64,000 bases of DNA. Origin: Tachypleus tridentatus (lineage: Eukaryota > Arthropoda > Merostomata > Xiphosura > Limulidae). The DNA is taken from the NCBI RefSeq assembly GCF_004210375.1, contig NC_134825.1:73895558-73959557 (forward strand). Direction: 5' to 3'. The notes under the pieces were generated by a model. That model did no database searches. It was given only the letters and a program-made list of their open reading frames with translations, and had not been told where the DNA came from. The translations under genes and the position numbers were made by a program. This document shows, piece by piece, positions 1 to 11,390 of the stretch (position 1 is the stretch's first letter; the number at the start of each line of letters is the position of its first letter).

Positions 1-482
1 TCAAAACTTCCTTTCCACATGGAGGTTCTCATTAAGCTGAAGGCCATGCTAACAGTAGAGTAAAATCTATCATTCGATTAAGCAAGTGAACTGCAAAATT
101 AAGTAAGTATACACTGCATATTATCAAATATATACTGGCAGTACATTATCAACTAGTCATTGGTTCATCCACACAGACTTTGTAAATGAATCTACAGTGC
201 ACTTTCGGTATTGTTTGTAAAAGTGAGTAATTTTCCCCTTCGGCTGACTGGCGTCAAGATAGCATGAAGTACAGACCAGGAGGGTCTAGAAAAAGACCTT
301 TTATTATATTTAACATTGAGTGCCCGAGACATGCGATAACCTTGTCGTATTCAAATATATTAATAGTAAAATACTGAAGAAATAAGAGACCATTGAAATT
401 GTAATATTACGTATCAAACCAATCGTTCAAATATGAATCACTTCTCAATTCGTACAAAATTAGAAACATGATATGAAACGAA
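1..482. other. Intergenic, nothing recognised
   Basis: AT-rich sequence with no domain, tRNA-like motif or tandem array that I can see. Confidence 0.5.
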
Positions 483-850
483 CTAGAAGGTCAACACATT
501 AGTAACGCACAGGTAACTCTAGAAGGTCAGCACATTAATAATATGCAGATAACTCTAGAAGGTCAGCACATCAGAAATGCACAGGTAGCTCTAGAAAATC
601 AGCACATTAATAATGTACAGATAACTCTAAAAGGTCAGCACATTAATAATGTACAGGCAACTCTAGAAGGTAAGCACATTAATAATGTACAGGCAACTCT
701 AGAAGGTAAGCACATTAATAATGTACAGGTAACTCTAGTATGTCAGCACATCAGTAATGTACATGAAGTTCTTGCAGGCTACTCCAACACATTAGTAATG
801 TACGGGAAGCTCTGGCAGCCAACCCAACCCCTCAGAAATGTACAGGGAAT
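483..850 (+). repeat. 36-bp minisatellite, about 10 degenerate units
   Basis: The unit resembles CTAGAAGGTCAGCACATTAA followed by TAATGTACAGGTAACT. It is best conserved at about 484-770 and decays towards 850. Because 36 is a multiple of three, one frame (543-875) stays open and reads as a 12-residue repeat of the form QxTLEGQHINNV. I take the open frame as a consequence of unit length, since there is no codon-level sign of selection, no splice context and no known domain. Confidence 0.85.
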
Positions 851-3121
851 TCATATTGGTGGATTATACCTGTAGACTTCTTATTATCATTGTAAATTCA
901 AAGGGTCAGCATTTATAGTACCTTGAGCTTCAAAACTGATTGAATAACAAAGAAATACCATATTTTAGCTCTGCATTGTATTATTACTTGTTTCTCTCTT
1001 ATCAACAATAATTTCACAATAACGTGGAAGAATGTCTTACATTTCACCATAATGTGGATCTGTTTTATTTAGACGTGAAGTAATTACAGGAGCCATAAAT
1101 GATTTGTTGTACTGTAGTATTTTGTTTTTACTTGGGTGTATGGCTTGCAATTATACTATTCTATGGGAAAGAACCTGATGACAACATGGTACACGTTCAT
1201 ACTTATAGAGTCAACATTTAGAAATGTTTTTAATTGTGTGTGGATTTTAACATTGTATGTTATTTATTTATTATACCTTTTCAAACGTGACAGTCCACTA
1301 TATATATTACTTCAAGCTATATTTAGCAGTTATTTCTGACAAATAACGTGTAAAACATGCTTTAACCAGCCCATAACTTTAACATTAATCCATGTGAACC
1401 ACTCTGAGTCAGAAATAATAGAATTTCATTATACTTGAAGTCGCTTGTAAGAGACGTATCTGTTTCTTGCAACAGATAGATGCCAGTAGTTACTGTCAAA
1501 TGCTGTACAATACACACATGTACAACTGGAGAATTGTAGCCAGTAGTCTTTAAATAATATACTAAAACAATTTATTAGCTGTGTATTATCGTGTGCTTTC
1601 AAACAAATATTAAAAAAGAAGCAAATACTGATATAAATCTATTCTAACTTTCAAACCGCTAATGTTTCAAATATCGCGCATGCTTTGATTTTCTTTGTTA
1701 ATGTCAAAGGAGTTTTAAATGTGAAAAGGCTTGAAGAGGTCACTTCAAATACACTCAGCCCTATAGGCCTTCCTTTCTTATGCGTTATGAATAAATAATA
1801 ATAATAAAGAAAAGATAAAAGCCTATGCGCAGCGTATTTGCTACACCAGGTGATCTGTGATGACTAGTCACGCCTGTCTTCACCATTAATAAAGTAAAAG
1901 CGTATGATTGATCAAGGTTCTTCAGAACCCGTAAAAAAGTAAAATATCAATCTCTAATTTCCACTAGAAATACGAGACGATCACAAGAACTCGGACAAAA
2001 GAGGAGAAAACACTAGTTCTACAGTAATACCAATTCTGAAGTGGCTTTATTTCAATGTATTTGAGTTCAGTCTTTAAAACTATATTCGATAATTTATGTA
2101 TTATTTTATTTAGTTGAATCACTTTTCAAGTATTACTTGAACCATAAGTGTCTTAAGCATTATTTCTCATAAATAAAGTCTTTGTGGCAGACGATGTTGT
2201 TTTTTGTTGTTGTTTCTTATGCCTTTCCATATAAAGAGTTCGTTGTGTTATAAGCAAAAAGTATGGTAAAGTAGTGATAAAGAAAAACGACTGTTAATGT
2301 AATGTAATGAGAATGAGAATTATTATAAATGATAATGGTATAGGTCACTTTTACATTTATAGGCCTAAACGAACTCGAAAACATCGAGTTATTAGTTGGC
2401 TAAATGACAATTATAAATCTTTTAACTATCAATCACGTGTGAAACTACACAATAAGTTAGATATATAAGATCGTATTTGTTCTAATGTTACTTCACTCTT
2501 GTTTGTTCTGCACGCGATTAAGTTGTTCATGACAAAATTGGAACTAGTTTCGAAAGCTTTCTCTGAAAGGTTATTATAGTTTCTAACCTTTCACTTGAGC
2601 ATTTTAGTTTCTAAGCATAAACAAGATGATTATTATCACTTATCACAACTGTTTATCACTGACTTATTGTCTAGTTACCCCTGGAAACGTTGATTTTGTC
2701 TTTGAGGGTGGTGTATTTGTTCAAATCCAGAACTGAGTTTTCTCAATCATGTTCCTGAAAGTTTTATTCTTTATTCACAATCGTAGTTTTCTTTAACTTT
2801 CACCAAGTTATTTTTCTTAACTTTCGAACGATGTTTGAAATATTTTAATAACCCTATTAAATATAGTTTTACAAACAACATGATTGTTGTTGTTATACTT
2901 CATTTGGTTTATCTGTTGTAACAAATATTGCAAATTTCTTTCGTTCCTTCATTGATGCCACATTTGTTCTACATAAAAAATATTTTTTTCTGTCTTTTAA
3001 GTTCTACTTTATTCTCTGATCACTTACCAGATCCAATTTAATAATAAATAAATGCATCACAGAAAAAACAAGACCATTTTTAACTGCATATTTATTTATT
3101 CAGGACGTTTTGAAATAAGCA
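851..3121. other. Intergenic, nothing recognised
   Basis: AT-rich sequence. A short open frame at 1136-1339 is hydrophobic and unlike any family I know; it is probably chance. No SINE bodies are recognised here. Confidence 0.5.
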
Positions 3122-3123
3122 TA

Positions 3124-3783
3124 CAGTCATGTGAAAAAGTTAGGACACCCTATAAAGCCTGTGTACTTTTGTAACATTTTTGGATATATAGATATTTAAT
3201 CTCAATTTTAACAATACTGAGAGATGATAGAAATATAACAAAACAATTAAAACTCAAGAAAAGACGTTTCAAGATCTTCTGTAAATGTAATTCTACAAAA
3301 ATACAGGACTAGCTGAAAACTAAGAAATGAAGAGTCCTGGAATGGCCGAGTCAAAACCCAAATCTTAATGCCATTGAGATGCTGTGGGGTGACTTGAAAC
3401 GGGCTGTACATACAAGAAACCCCTCAAATATCTCACAGCTGAAAGAATTCTGCATTGAGGAGTGGGGCAAACTTTCTTCAGACCGATGTCAGAGACTGGT
3501 AGATGGCTACAAGAAGCGTCTCACTGCAGTTATTTCAGCCAAAGGGGGTAACACTAGCTATTAGGGGTAGGGTGTCCTAACTTGTTCCTCAGTTAGAATA
3601 TGCATTTTTGTAGAATTACATTTATAGAAGATCTTGAAAAGTCTTTTGTTCAGTTTTAATTGTTTAGTTATATTCCTATAATCTCTCAGTATTGTTGAAA
3701 TTGAGATTAAATATATATATATCCAAAAATGCTACACAAATACACAGTCTTTCATAGGGTGTCATAACTTTTTCACATGACTG
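3124..3783 (+). mobile_element. Internally deleted Tc1-like transposon with long inverted termini
   Basis: The element begins CAGTCATGTGAAAAAGTTAG and ends with the reverse complement (one mismatch in that stretch), flanked by TA at 3122-3123 and 3784-3785, the Tc1/mariner target duplication. Terminal inverted repeats are long, roughly 3124-3306 and 3600-3783. Next to the transposase stop codon, on the right side, lies a second internal copy of the terminal motif (3565-3593), giving an IR/DR-type arrangement. Only the C-terminal end of the transposase remains between the termini, so the copy is non-autonomous. A related copy lies at 60676-61110. Confidence 0.9.
3332..3564 (+). pseudogene. Tc1-like transposase, C-terminal remnant
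   Basis: The frame reads from about 3332 to the TAG at 3562-3564. It starts with a VLEWPSQNPNLNAIEMLWGD segment, the family signature around the third catalytic acid (the E of NAIE, equal to the last E of DD34E). It continues through WGDLKRAVHTRNPSNISQLK and ends KGGNTSY, the usual Tc1 C-terminus. The helix-turn-helix DNA-binding region and the first two catalytic aspartates are missing, so it cannot act as a transposase. A stop lies just upstream in frame. The 61-residue frame from 3379 is only the end of this remnant. Confidence 0.9.
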
Positions 3784-3797
3784 TATTATATTTTCAG

Positions 3798-3866
3798 CCC
3801 CTCTGTGGACTCAGCAGGTAGCCCGATGTGGCTTTGCTATAAGAAAGCTCATACATACACACACAT
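3798..3866 (+). mobile_element. SINE family C, 5'-truncated
   Basis: The conserved family C tail GTGGACTCAGCAGGTAGCCC, then GATGTGGCTTTGCTATAAG and a CA-rich end. It begins 14 bp after the Tc1-like element. The tRNA-like head is absent. Confidence 0.8.
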
Positions 3867-5436
3867 ATTTTCAACAAATATGTTAAAAATACAAAAATGT
3901 GAACTTAAAGCAAAATGATAATTGAATACAAATGATAAATAATGTACGTCGTGCCTGTGGTGTTTCTCTTTCTTTTCTCTGTCAATGGACTACATCACTT
4001 TAGTGAAAACCTTACAGCTGTCTTCTTTCTGTATCATCATAAGCTTTACGTGTCTGAATATTATGAAGTAACGACAAAGACTTTGTACAACGTACTGATG
4101 AACCGTCTTTCATTTTGTACAATTATAATAATGCTTGGATTGCGTTGTCAAAAGAGTCATTAACCAAATATATCCTAAGAGCGAATACTTTCCAACCCAC
4201 TAAGCAACTGAACAAAAAGCGGCCGTTTATTTAGCTTACGATCACATTTCTCCACAAACTGTCAGCATTATTTGACAACACCACCACTTTATTTCCAAGT
4301 AGTTCCTTGATCTCTTACAGACAGACAATAACTTGAAAATAGTGGCACAGAAACAGCTAGCTTTCAGTTGTTCTGAAACTTTATCCTATAATAAATCAAC
4401 GTCTAACTTGTGGCGATAAATTTACAGTAAATTCTGCTAAAGAGCTCTTAACTACATAATTATCATACATCATCCTCTGCACGTGATGTTCCGTATTTAT
4501 TATAATTGTTCTTTTTTTCTCTTATGTAGATCATCCTGGCCAACGAATAGGATATTGATTTCAAGAACATTTTAACTATTGTAAAGTAAAGTTAACGATC
4601 CAGTCTGTTCTCTCTTTTTCATCTTACGAAAATTATATTTCATACCTTTTGAATTACTGTTGGACAGACGATCATAGGTTAGTGGCACCACCTGTGTACG
4701 TGAACATCACTTGATCGTGTTGCTTTCGTTGTCTTAATTGAGTATTTTATCTCATCGAGATTTAGTTTCTTTTATAATAGTCTTGCTGAATTTATTTCCT
4801 TTTATTAATTAATATATTTTTATTATCTCTATGTTGGTTCTCACTCATGTGAAAGTTGATGTATTTCCATCCATTATCTCTTTTACATTTGGTTTTGTTT
4901 TTCTTTCTCTCAACTTCCTATTGACTCGCCTTCAGTCACGAAAGTGTTTGTTTTCTACAATAACGCAATCTAATTCTTTCTTCTTCTAGTTCCAGACAAT
5001 GGTCTTTTGAGCAAAGCCATGATTAATTTTCACTTCACGTTTTTATTTATTAATCAGTCTTTAATTTCATATATTTACATAGCTGTCGTTGCACTTGTGT
5101 GTTACTTAAGTTAGTTCCTGATGCGTATATTTTATACAACCTCACTTTGAGTTCAAGTATGACAAAATATAATTTTTTCCTTCCGAGACTGCTACGCTGC
5201 GTTATAATTACTAGACTCACTTAATTTTGTAAAATTAATGAAAAACATGTAATAATAATAAAGCGACCGGTAACACATACAGTCTTAGCTGCAATATCAT
5301 TTATTTAAATCATTCACGCGTAAGTTAACTTAGACTGTGTACGTATGTCGAACTTTATGATGAATAAGCATTTTAAAGCAAGTGAACGTACTGAAATATT
5401 GCAATGAAGCATATGATAATTTTACCACTTCAGTAA
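3867..5436. other. Intergenic, nothing recognised
   Basis: AT-rich sequence. The short open frame at 3942-4163 has no recognisable domain. Confidence 0.5.
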
Positions 5437-5719
5437 CAGCATGGCCAGGTGGTTAGGGCGTTCGACTCGTAACGTGAAGGTCGCGGGTTCGAATCCCGTC
5501 ACAATGAGCATGTTCGCTCTTTCAGCTATGAGGGAATTATAATGTAACGGTCAATCCCACTATTCATTGGTAAAAGAGTAGTCCAAGAGTTGGCGGTGGG
5601 TGGTGATGACTAGCTGCCTTCCCTCTAGTCTTGCACTGCTAAATTAGGGACGGCTAGCGCAGATAGGCCTTGTGTAACTTTGCGCGAAATTCAAAAACAA
5701 ACAAACAAACAAAACAAAC
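5437..5719 (+). mobile_element. SINE family A (Thr-like tRNA head), near full length
   Basis: The head carries an A box (TGGCCAGGTGGTTAGG), an anticodon-loop-like CTCGTAA (CGT, as in tRNA-Thr) and a B box (GGTTCGAATCCC). The body contains the conserved blocks CAATCCCACTATTC and AGTTGGCGGTGGGTGGTGAT. The 3' end forms the stem-loop GCGC...TGCGC (5657-5685) followed by a CAAA-rich tail. It has pol III promoter boxes but no tRNA 3' half after the B box, so it is a retroposon, not a tRNA gene. This is the reference copy for family A in this window. Confidence 0.92.
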
Positions 5720-5914
5720 CTGATGAGCACAAGTTTAAATCGAAATGCATAACATCATACATCTAAGTGTAGTAAAAATAGGATGAAAAACTATGAGACT
5801 CTTTTACTGCTTAAAGTATTTGACAAACCAGCTCTAAATGAAGGGTTAAACTATTAGTAAAATCAACTATTAGTTGATTTTAGTCGCACTTTGATAGCCC
5901 CAAGTGATCAGACT

Positions 5915-6115
5915 GGGTTTGCATTCCCATTCCACGAAACATGCTCGCTCTTTCAGCTGTGAGGCGTTATAATGTGACGGCCAATCCCACTTTTCGTTGG
6001 TAAAAGAGTGGCTCAAGAGTTGACGGTAGGCAGCGGTGATTAACTGCGTTCCCTCTAGCCTCACACTCCTAAATTAGGGTCAGATAGCACTTGTGTAGCT
6101 TTGAGTAAAACTGAA
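5915..6115 (+). mobile_element. SINE family A, decayed, head lost or scrambled
   Basis: The body is recognisable (CATGCTCGCTCTTTCAGCTG; TTGGTAAAAGAGTGGCTCAA; TCCCTCTAGCCTCACACT) but diverged from the copy at 5437-5719. The 5' head is barely recognisable. Confidence 0.75.
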
Positions 6116-6769
6116 AGAAAAAACTTTACTCTTGTGCGCGATATCATTTTTGAAAACTGATGAAGTAACTGAATTTCGTAAATTGTTACCACTATTATTA
6201 ATACATTATGATAAAAAGGACTGTATTTCAACCACACGATAAAAGGGGTGCTCGTTAAAAAAGAAACCAAGATATAAAACCATCACGAAGTTAAATACAC
6301 AAAAATAGGATTTCTTAAAAATTATAGACAAAAGGTGAAACTGTTTCTTCAACGTAGGACCTTTCAAAAGTACGGATATTATACTAGACTGAATTTCGAA
6401 CTTGTACGAAAACATTGATTTCACGTCAGTTGAGAGATTTAATCTCATAAAGTAATTTGTTTCAAAGTTGATTTTATGAATATAGCCCATTAATAACACA
6501 CTTAACGATCACACGTTGCGTTGTTTATGTATGTTTAAAGATGTCACAAAATTTACTTCACTTTACTGACTTACCTGCAGTTGACATTTCAAATGGTTTC
6601 TTAAAATGTTGAAATTTACTTGTGTTTTTTAGAAGGAAAGTAGAAGAAATGTAATGTATTCATATGTTTGGTTTACAACGTTTGGCCTGTCATTGATGGA
6701 CGTTGACTAATTTTTAACGTGCTCGAACTTTTGATTAGTGTTTCGTGGCTCACGTCACCCTATCACAAA
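6116..6769. other. Intergenic, nothing recognised
   Basis: AT-rich; short overlapping open frames on the - strand (6061-6499) show no family features. Confidence 0.5.
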
Positions 6770-6925
6770 AATGCACTTCACACTTGGAAGCCGTGGGTTC
6801 GCTATAAATAAGTGTCGTTCAAATACTTCTATTCGAATAGACAAAAGTAGCCCAACAGTTGGCGGTAGGTGCTCTTGAGCAGTTGCTTTCCTTCTCGTCT
6901 GCCAGTATTATCGTCTATGCCTAGA
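6770..6925 (+). mobile_element. SINE family A, very old remnant
   Basis: Scattered blocks survive: GCCGTGGGTTCG and then GTAGCCCAACAGTTGGCGGT. The 3' part is lost. Confidence 0.5.
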
Positions 6926-6999
6926 CAGTCCTTGTTCTGAAATGAGTACTTATCATCGTATGTAAGATACAAGTTTGAGACAAATTTAGATATTCCGTC

Positions 7000-7078
7000 T
7001 TGTTCTATGTTTCGATACCCGTGATGGGCAAAGCACAGATAGCCCATTGCGTAGCTTTGTTCTTAATTTCAAACAAAA
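7000..7078 (+). mobile_element. SINE family B, 5'-truncated
   Basis: B-box-like TTTCGATACCCGTGATGGGC, then the tail GCACAGATAGCCCATTGCGT and AGCTTTGTTCTTAATTTC. Family B is typical of this window: a tRNA-like head, a very short body and the shared 3' stem-loop. Confidence 0.8.
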
Positions 7079-7104
7079 CTCCTTTTAGTTCAGATAAATA
7101 CTGA

Positions 7105-7650
7105 TCCGTCACTTCCTTCATGTCCCACAGAGACTATATATTAAGGATCTACACAAACTATAGTTAGTTCTCCCAAAAGTATTACTGTGATGTTTCAGTA
7201 AATTTATGAGCTGATTTATCATTGTTACTACGTTATGTACACAGTAGAGTAAAATAAGTCCCGATTCTTGTCATCACGCAACTCAAGAGTTCTCCTACGT
7301 CATCCATTTCGAGTCACATTACTTAAATTATGCAAGCATATGTAATATACCTTTTGAATGTAGTTAAGCACAAAGCTAAGCAATGGGCTATCTGTGCTCT
7401 ACCCCCCACGGGTATCTAGACTGTGTCTCTGGGGGTATGTGTAATAATATGATGTATTACACATACACAATGCAGTAAAATCACCCCCAAGTGGCAAATA
7501 ACAAGGTACTACTTTACGAATGTGTGAAGGAAATGAGTCAGTAAAGTTTGTACAAAAGATATAATGATGAATTCTAATTATTTAAGTATTTTCGTTGTTT
7601 ATTACCAACGTACAAAATAACAAAGCTATTCTGATTTAGTTTCCAGGATA
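7105..7650 (+). repeat. Unknown repeat, copy 1 of an inverted pair
   Basis: This tract is about 80% identical by eye to the reverse complement of 15620-16050. Matching blocks include GATCTACACAAACTATAGTT, CCCAAAAGTATTACTGTGAT, GTGGCAAATAACAAGG and GTACAAAAGATATAATGATG. It is interrupted by a family B SINE (7360-7435) that the other copy lacks at this position. No coding potential is visible. The family is unknown to me. Confidence 0.85.
7360..7435 (-). mobile_element. SINE family B inserted in the unknown repeat
   Basis: Reverse complement of the family B tail: AAGCACAAAGCTAAGCAATG then GGCTATCTGTGCT and a CCACGGGTAT block. It splits the repeat at 7105-7650, so it is younger than the repeat duplication or amplification. 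Confidence 0.8.
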
Positions 7651-8982
7651 GTACACTATTAAAACAACAGCAATGATTTATTAATAAGTCCGACTTGCAC
7701 AAAGTTAGTAAACACAATATGCCATGTCTTATCCCGCAAGGAGCGCTTATCATAAGAGATACATTAGTTTCATGTAGGATGGACAGATAGGAATATGAAG
7801 ATACGATTATTATTCATTATGCGAAATATGAAAAAGGCTGGTGAAACTATCCACGTAGACACGTTAGAAAAATGTAGAGTTTCTTTAATTAATTACCTCT
7901 CATGTATCATAAAAGTAAATGACGAGATACTTGCTCAGAGTAACGTAATTTCCTATAGAAAGATTGTTACTTCTTGTTATCATGAGACGAGCGTTACCAT
8001 ATGTATTTTTAGCCTAATCTCGGAGCTTGAGGATGGTGACTCTTGTTGGCTGATACGACAGATTATAAACTTTCTTTTTACTTTGTTTTCGGTTTTTAAT
8101 AACAGTAGTGTAAAGTGTCTGAATGATGGTGTGCCTAACTTTTGCTTTATCCTTCAATGTCAGAATACCAGTGACTATAGCGAGTGTTACATATTTCAAC
8201 CATACCGTACAACATTTCTGGATTCCAGTTGATTTTATTTAGAAACAACGGAGTGCTTCATTATAACCTACCTAGCACGGATCAATAATTCATGTTTCTG
8301 TGTCGTCATGGCAAATAATATACATCTGTCACTTTTCTAATGTAGAATTCGTGCGTTTCATTGACAGCTTATTATTTGAAGTACTTAATCCATTCAGTTG
8401 TCAAAAGCAAATAATATTTCACTACAAATGTGATCCAATTACTAGTTTTTAAAGTAATAGCTTGATCAGTTAATTATTGGCCCTAATTTAGAAATAAGTA
8501 AAGGAAAACTCATGCTTTTCATGCTTTCGTTTTTTAGGCCTTATTTTAGAAATCATAAGTACAAAATATTCTTTATAGAATAAACTGATAATTCAAGCAT
8601 ACTTCTTAAAATCCTAAAATTCTAGTTAACCACGAAATCTCAAAACAAATGGTGTGTGAATTATAAGACTCTATGTCTTCCAAAGAATGAATATTTAAAA
8701 TTGAAATGTTACTCAAAATTTCTTTAGCAAAATCTGTAAAGGAAAACCTCTGATAAGTTACTGATATTTACTTTCAAACTGTAAGAGATAATAGAATGTG
8801 ATGTATTACTTAAAACTGAGATTGGCAATAACGGGAATCAAATCATTTTTATAGTCCCGTATTAGACATTAAAAATAACATGAACCAGGTTACTACCACC
8901 CTTACTGTGATGTAGTATCATACATATTACTTAGTAACGAATCATGTTTAAAATGTTCATACCTTTTTACCAGATATTGGTT
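7651..8982. other. Intergenic with one long orphan open frame
   Basis: The longest simple open frame of the window (7795-8232, +, 145 codons) lies here. It begins MKIRLLFIMRNMKKAGETIH and has a hydrophobic middle and several cysteines near the end. I see no family signature, splice-site framing or repeat homology. In DNA this AT-rich a single frame of that length can arise by chance. The remainder shows nothing recognisable. Confidence 0.35.
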
Positions 8983-9110
8983 GATTATTTGTATGAAATT
9001 AACCACAAAGTCACACAATAGGCTATCTGTGATCTGCCTATCACGAGTAACGAAACTTGGTTTCTAGCGTTGTAACTCCGCAGACATTCCGATGTGCCAT
9101 TGGAGGACAT
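8983..9110 (-). mobile_element. SINE family B with 15-bp target duplication
   Basis: The reverse-complement family B head and tail occupy about 8996-9105. The insertion is flanked by TACCAGATATTGGTT (8968-8982) and TACCAGATATTAGTT (9111-9125), a target-site duplication with one mismatch. Confidence 0.85.
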
Positions 9111-9125
9111 TACCAGATATTAGTT

Positions 9126-9494
9126 ATGCAATAAACAATCCTGGTGGGAGCGTGTAGTTTTGTTTGTTGTTAACCGTAAAGCTTTACATTGGATTTTCTT
9201 TTCTGAAGTTACTGCAGGGATCAAATTAAAAATTTTAACTTTATAAATCTTTAAACGTATCGCAAAAGTGGGCGAAGAAGGGGCGACATCGATTTGTTTC
9301 CATAAGTATTTACATGGTTGGGATTTAAACCTGTTCTGTTAAGCCTTCTTATTTTGACATTTAGTCTTTTAATACTCTTTATTTGAAATCTTAAGAATTT
9401 TGGCACGTGTTTACACTCTGCTTAAACAATAGCAAATAGAAAGTTTTAGGTTTTCTGTTTTTAAAATATATTTCTAAAAAAAAAATAGCCATAC
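9126..9494. other. Intergenic, nothing recognised
   Basis: AT-rich spacer between two retroposons, with no further signal. Confidence 0.5.
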
Positions 9495-9767
9495 TTGTTT
9501 GTTTTTGAATTTCGCGCAAAGCTATTCGAGGGCTATCTGCGCTAGCCGTTCCTAATTTAACAATGTAAGACTAGAGGGAAGAAAGCTAGTCATTCCCAAC
9601 AACCGCCAACTCTTGAACTACTCTTTTACCAATGAATAGTGGGATTGACTGCACATTATAACTCCCCTATGGCTGAAAGGGCGAGCATGTTTGGCGCGAC
9701 GGGGATGCGAACCCGCGACCCTGAGATTACGAGTCGAGTGCCTTAATCACCTGGCCATGCCGAGCCG
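9495..9767 (-). mobile_element. SINE family A, near full length
   Basis: Reverse-complement copy: TTTCGCGCAAAGCTATTCGA (3' stem-loop) at the left, the head (CTGGCCATGCCGAGCC) at the right. Short open frames through it are repeat artefacts. Confidence 0.92.
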
Positions 9768-9907
9768 CATGTTGCGTTTCGATACGCGAGTATGTGTACG
9801 CGCGCAAAAATATATGCATATGTGTAAATATTAGTTGGTTCTTGTTAAACGCAAAGCTACTTACTGAGTCCTGTGTACTCTGTTTATTTCTTGCATTCAA
9901 ATCTGAT

Positions 9908-10180
9908 GGCCCGGCATGGCCAAGCGTGTTCAGGCGTGCGACTCGCAATCTGAGAGTCGCGGGTTCGCATCCCGTCGCGCCAAACATGCTCGCCCTTTCA
10001 GCCGTGGGGGCGTTATAATGTGACGGTCAATCCCATTATTCGTTGGTAAAAGAGTAGCTCATGAGTTGGCGGTGGGTGGTGATGACTAGCTGTCTTCCCT
10101 CTAGTCTTACACTACTAAATTAGGGACGGCTAGCACAGATAGCCCTCGAGTAGCTTTGTGCGAAATTAAAAAAAAAAACA
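9908..10180 (+). mobile_element. SINE family A with 11-bp target duplication
   Basis: Complete copy from GGCCCGGCATGGCCAAGCGT to a poly(A)-like tail. It is flanked by perfect TCAAATCTGAT duplications (9897-9907 and 10181-10191), the hallmark of LINE-assisted retroposition. It lies 140 bp from an opposite-strand copy of the same family. Confidence 0.95.
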
Positions 10181-10191
10181 TCAAATCTGAT

Positions 10192-10867
10192 TTTTAGCGT
10201 TATGACTTTTTAGGCTTACAGCTAAGCCAGCACAGAAAATACAGATAGGAAAAAATTACAATAATAATCATAAAATAAACTTCGAAATCATTCATAGCTT
10301 ACTGATTTTTTGAGCCAAATTATTATAAAAATGAAACCGGAAATATTAATTTTGTATCGGAGGTGTATTTTCATGTAATTATAAATAATAACATTTTGAT
10401 TGGTTTGCCCGGCTTCAAATCTCGATTGCGCAAGATTATATCGAATTCTTTTTTCAGTGAATCTTTATAAGGAAAGTCGAACAGATCTTTGCGTTTAATA
10501 TCGTCTTTTGAATGGAGTTTAGATCTGAGGGAAAGAATTACATGACAATTGTCTTCTAGCAATATAATAACCTTAAAGTTCCAGGTTCTTTTGATCTTTA
10601 TATTTTGTCAACTTCTGATAAGATTTACTATTAAAAGTTCAATTTTTTTTCAACTATACCGCCATGATTCATCACAACGCATGTAGTGACCGATAAAAAG
10701 TAAACAACTTATGAAGTTTCTGAAACATTGCTTTATGATATTTCATTTCTTTCTTTTCACTGTAATTTTGTGCTTCGAGTCTTTTGTTCGACAAAATTAG
10801 TTTGTTTCTTTGCTTCAGAAATTCCGCACAAGGAGCAATCTACAGATACATTTGGACGTTTAATTTT
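10192..10867. other. Intergenic, nothing recognised
   Basis: Short open frames on the - strand (10371-10562) have no family features. Confidence 0.5.
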
Positions 10868-10977
10868 TGTTAAGCAGTTGGCCGCACAATAGATTATGTG
10901 TGTTCTGCCCACTTCGGGTATAGAAAATCGATGTTTAGAGTCGTAAATGTACAAGCTTGCCGTTGGGTCATTGGTGG
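10868..10977 (-). mobile_element. SINE family B, decayed
   Basis: Reverse-complement family B: TTAAGCAGTTGGCCGCACAA, then TGTGTTCTGCCCACTTCGGG and a head remnant reaching GTCATTGGTGG. Confidence 0.65.
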
Positions 10978-11016
10978 ACCTACATATACCTATCCATAAT
11001 TTTGTACTGGCAGCTT

Positions 11017-11390
11017 AGGGTAGAAGCAACTATTCTAAGTCATATACTAGGGTAGAAGCAACTATTCTAGTACATAGACAAGGATAGAAGCAGCTATTCT
11101 GAGTCAAAGACTAGGGTAGAAGCAGCTATTCTAAGTCACGGACTAGGATAGTAGCAGCTATTTTAAGTCACAGACTAAGATAGAAGCAGTTATTTTAAGT
11201 CACTGAGTAATGTAGAAAAAGCTATTCTAAATCACTGACTAGGATAGAAACAAAATCACAGACTAAGGTAGAGGCAATTATTTAAGTCACAGACTAGGGT
11301 AGAAGATGCTATTCTAGATCACAGACTAGAGTAGAAGCAGTTATTTTATATCACATACTAGGGTAGAAGTAGCTATTCTAAGTCACAGAC
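11017..11390 (+). repeat. 32-bp minisatellite, about 11-12 units
   Basis: The unit is close to AGGGTAGAAGCAGCTATTCT plus AAGTCACAGACT. Units differ by scattered substitutions and one shortened unit near 11250. There are no unique spacers between units, so this is not a CRISPR-type array. Confidence 0.9.

Noticed and set aside
3124-3783. Active Tc1 transposon
   Set aside because: The DNA-binding domain and first two catalytic aspartates are missing; only non-autonomous ends remain.
5437-5510. tRNA-Thr gene(s) at SINE heads (here and at 9908, 13615, 24045 and others)
   Set aside because: A and B boxes are present but acceptor stems do not close, and each head runs into the conserved SINE body and tail, with target duplications around several copies.
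11017-11390. CRISPR-like array
   Set aside because: Units are contiguous 32-bp tandem copies with no unique spacers, in animal nuclear DNA.
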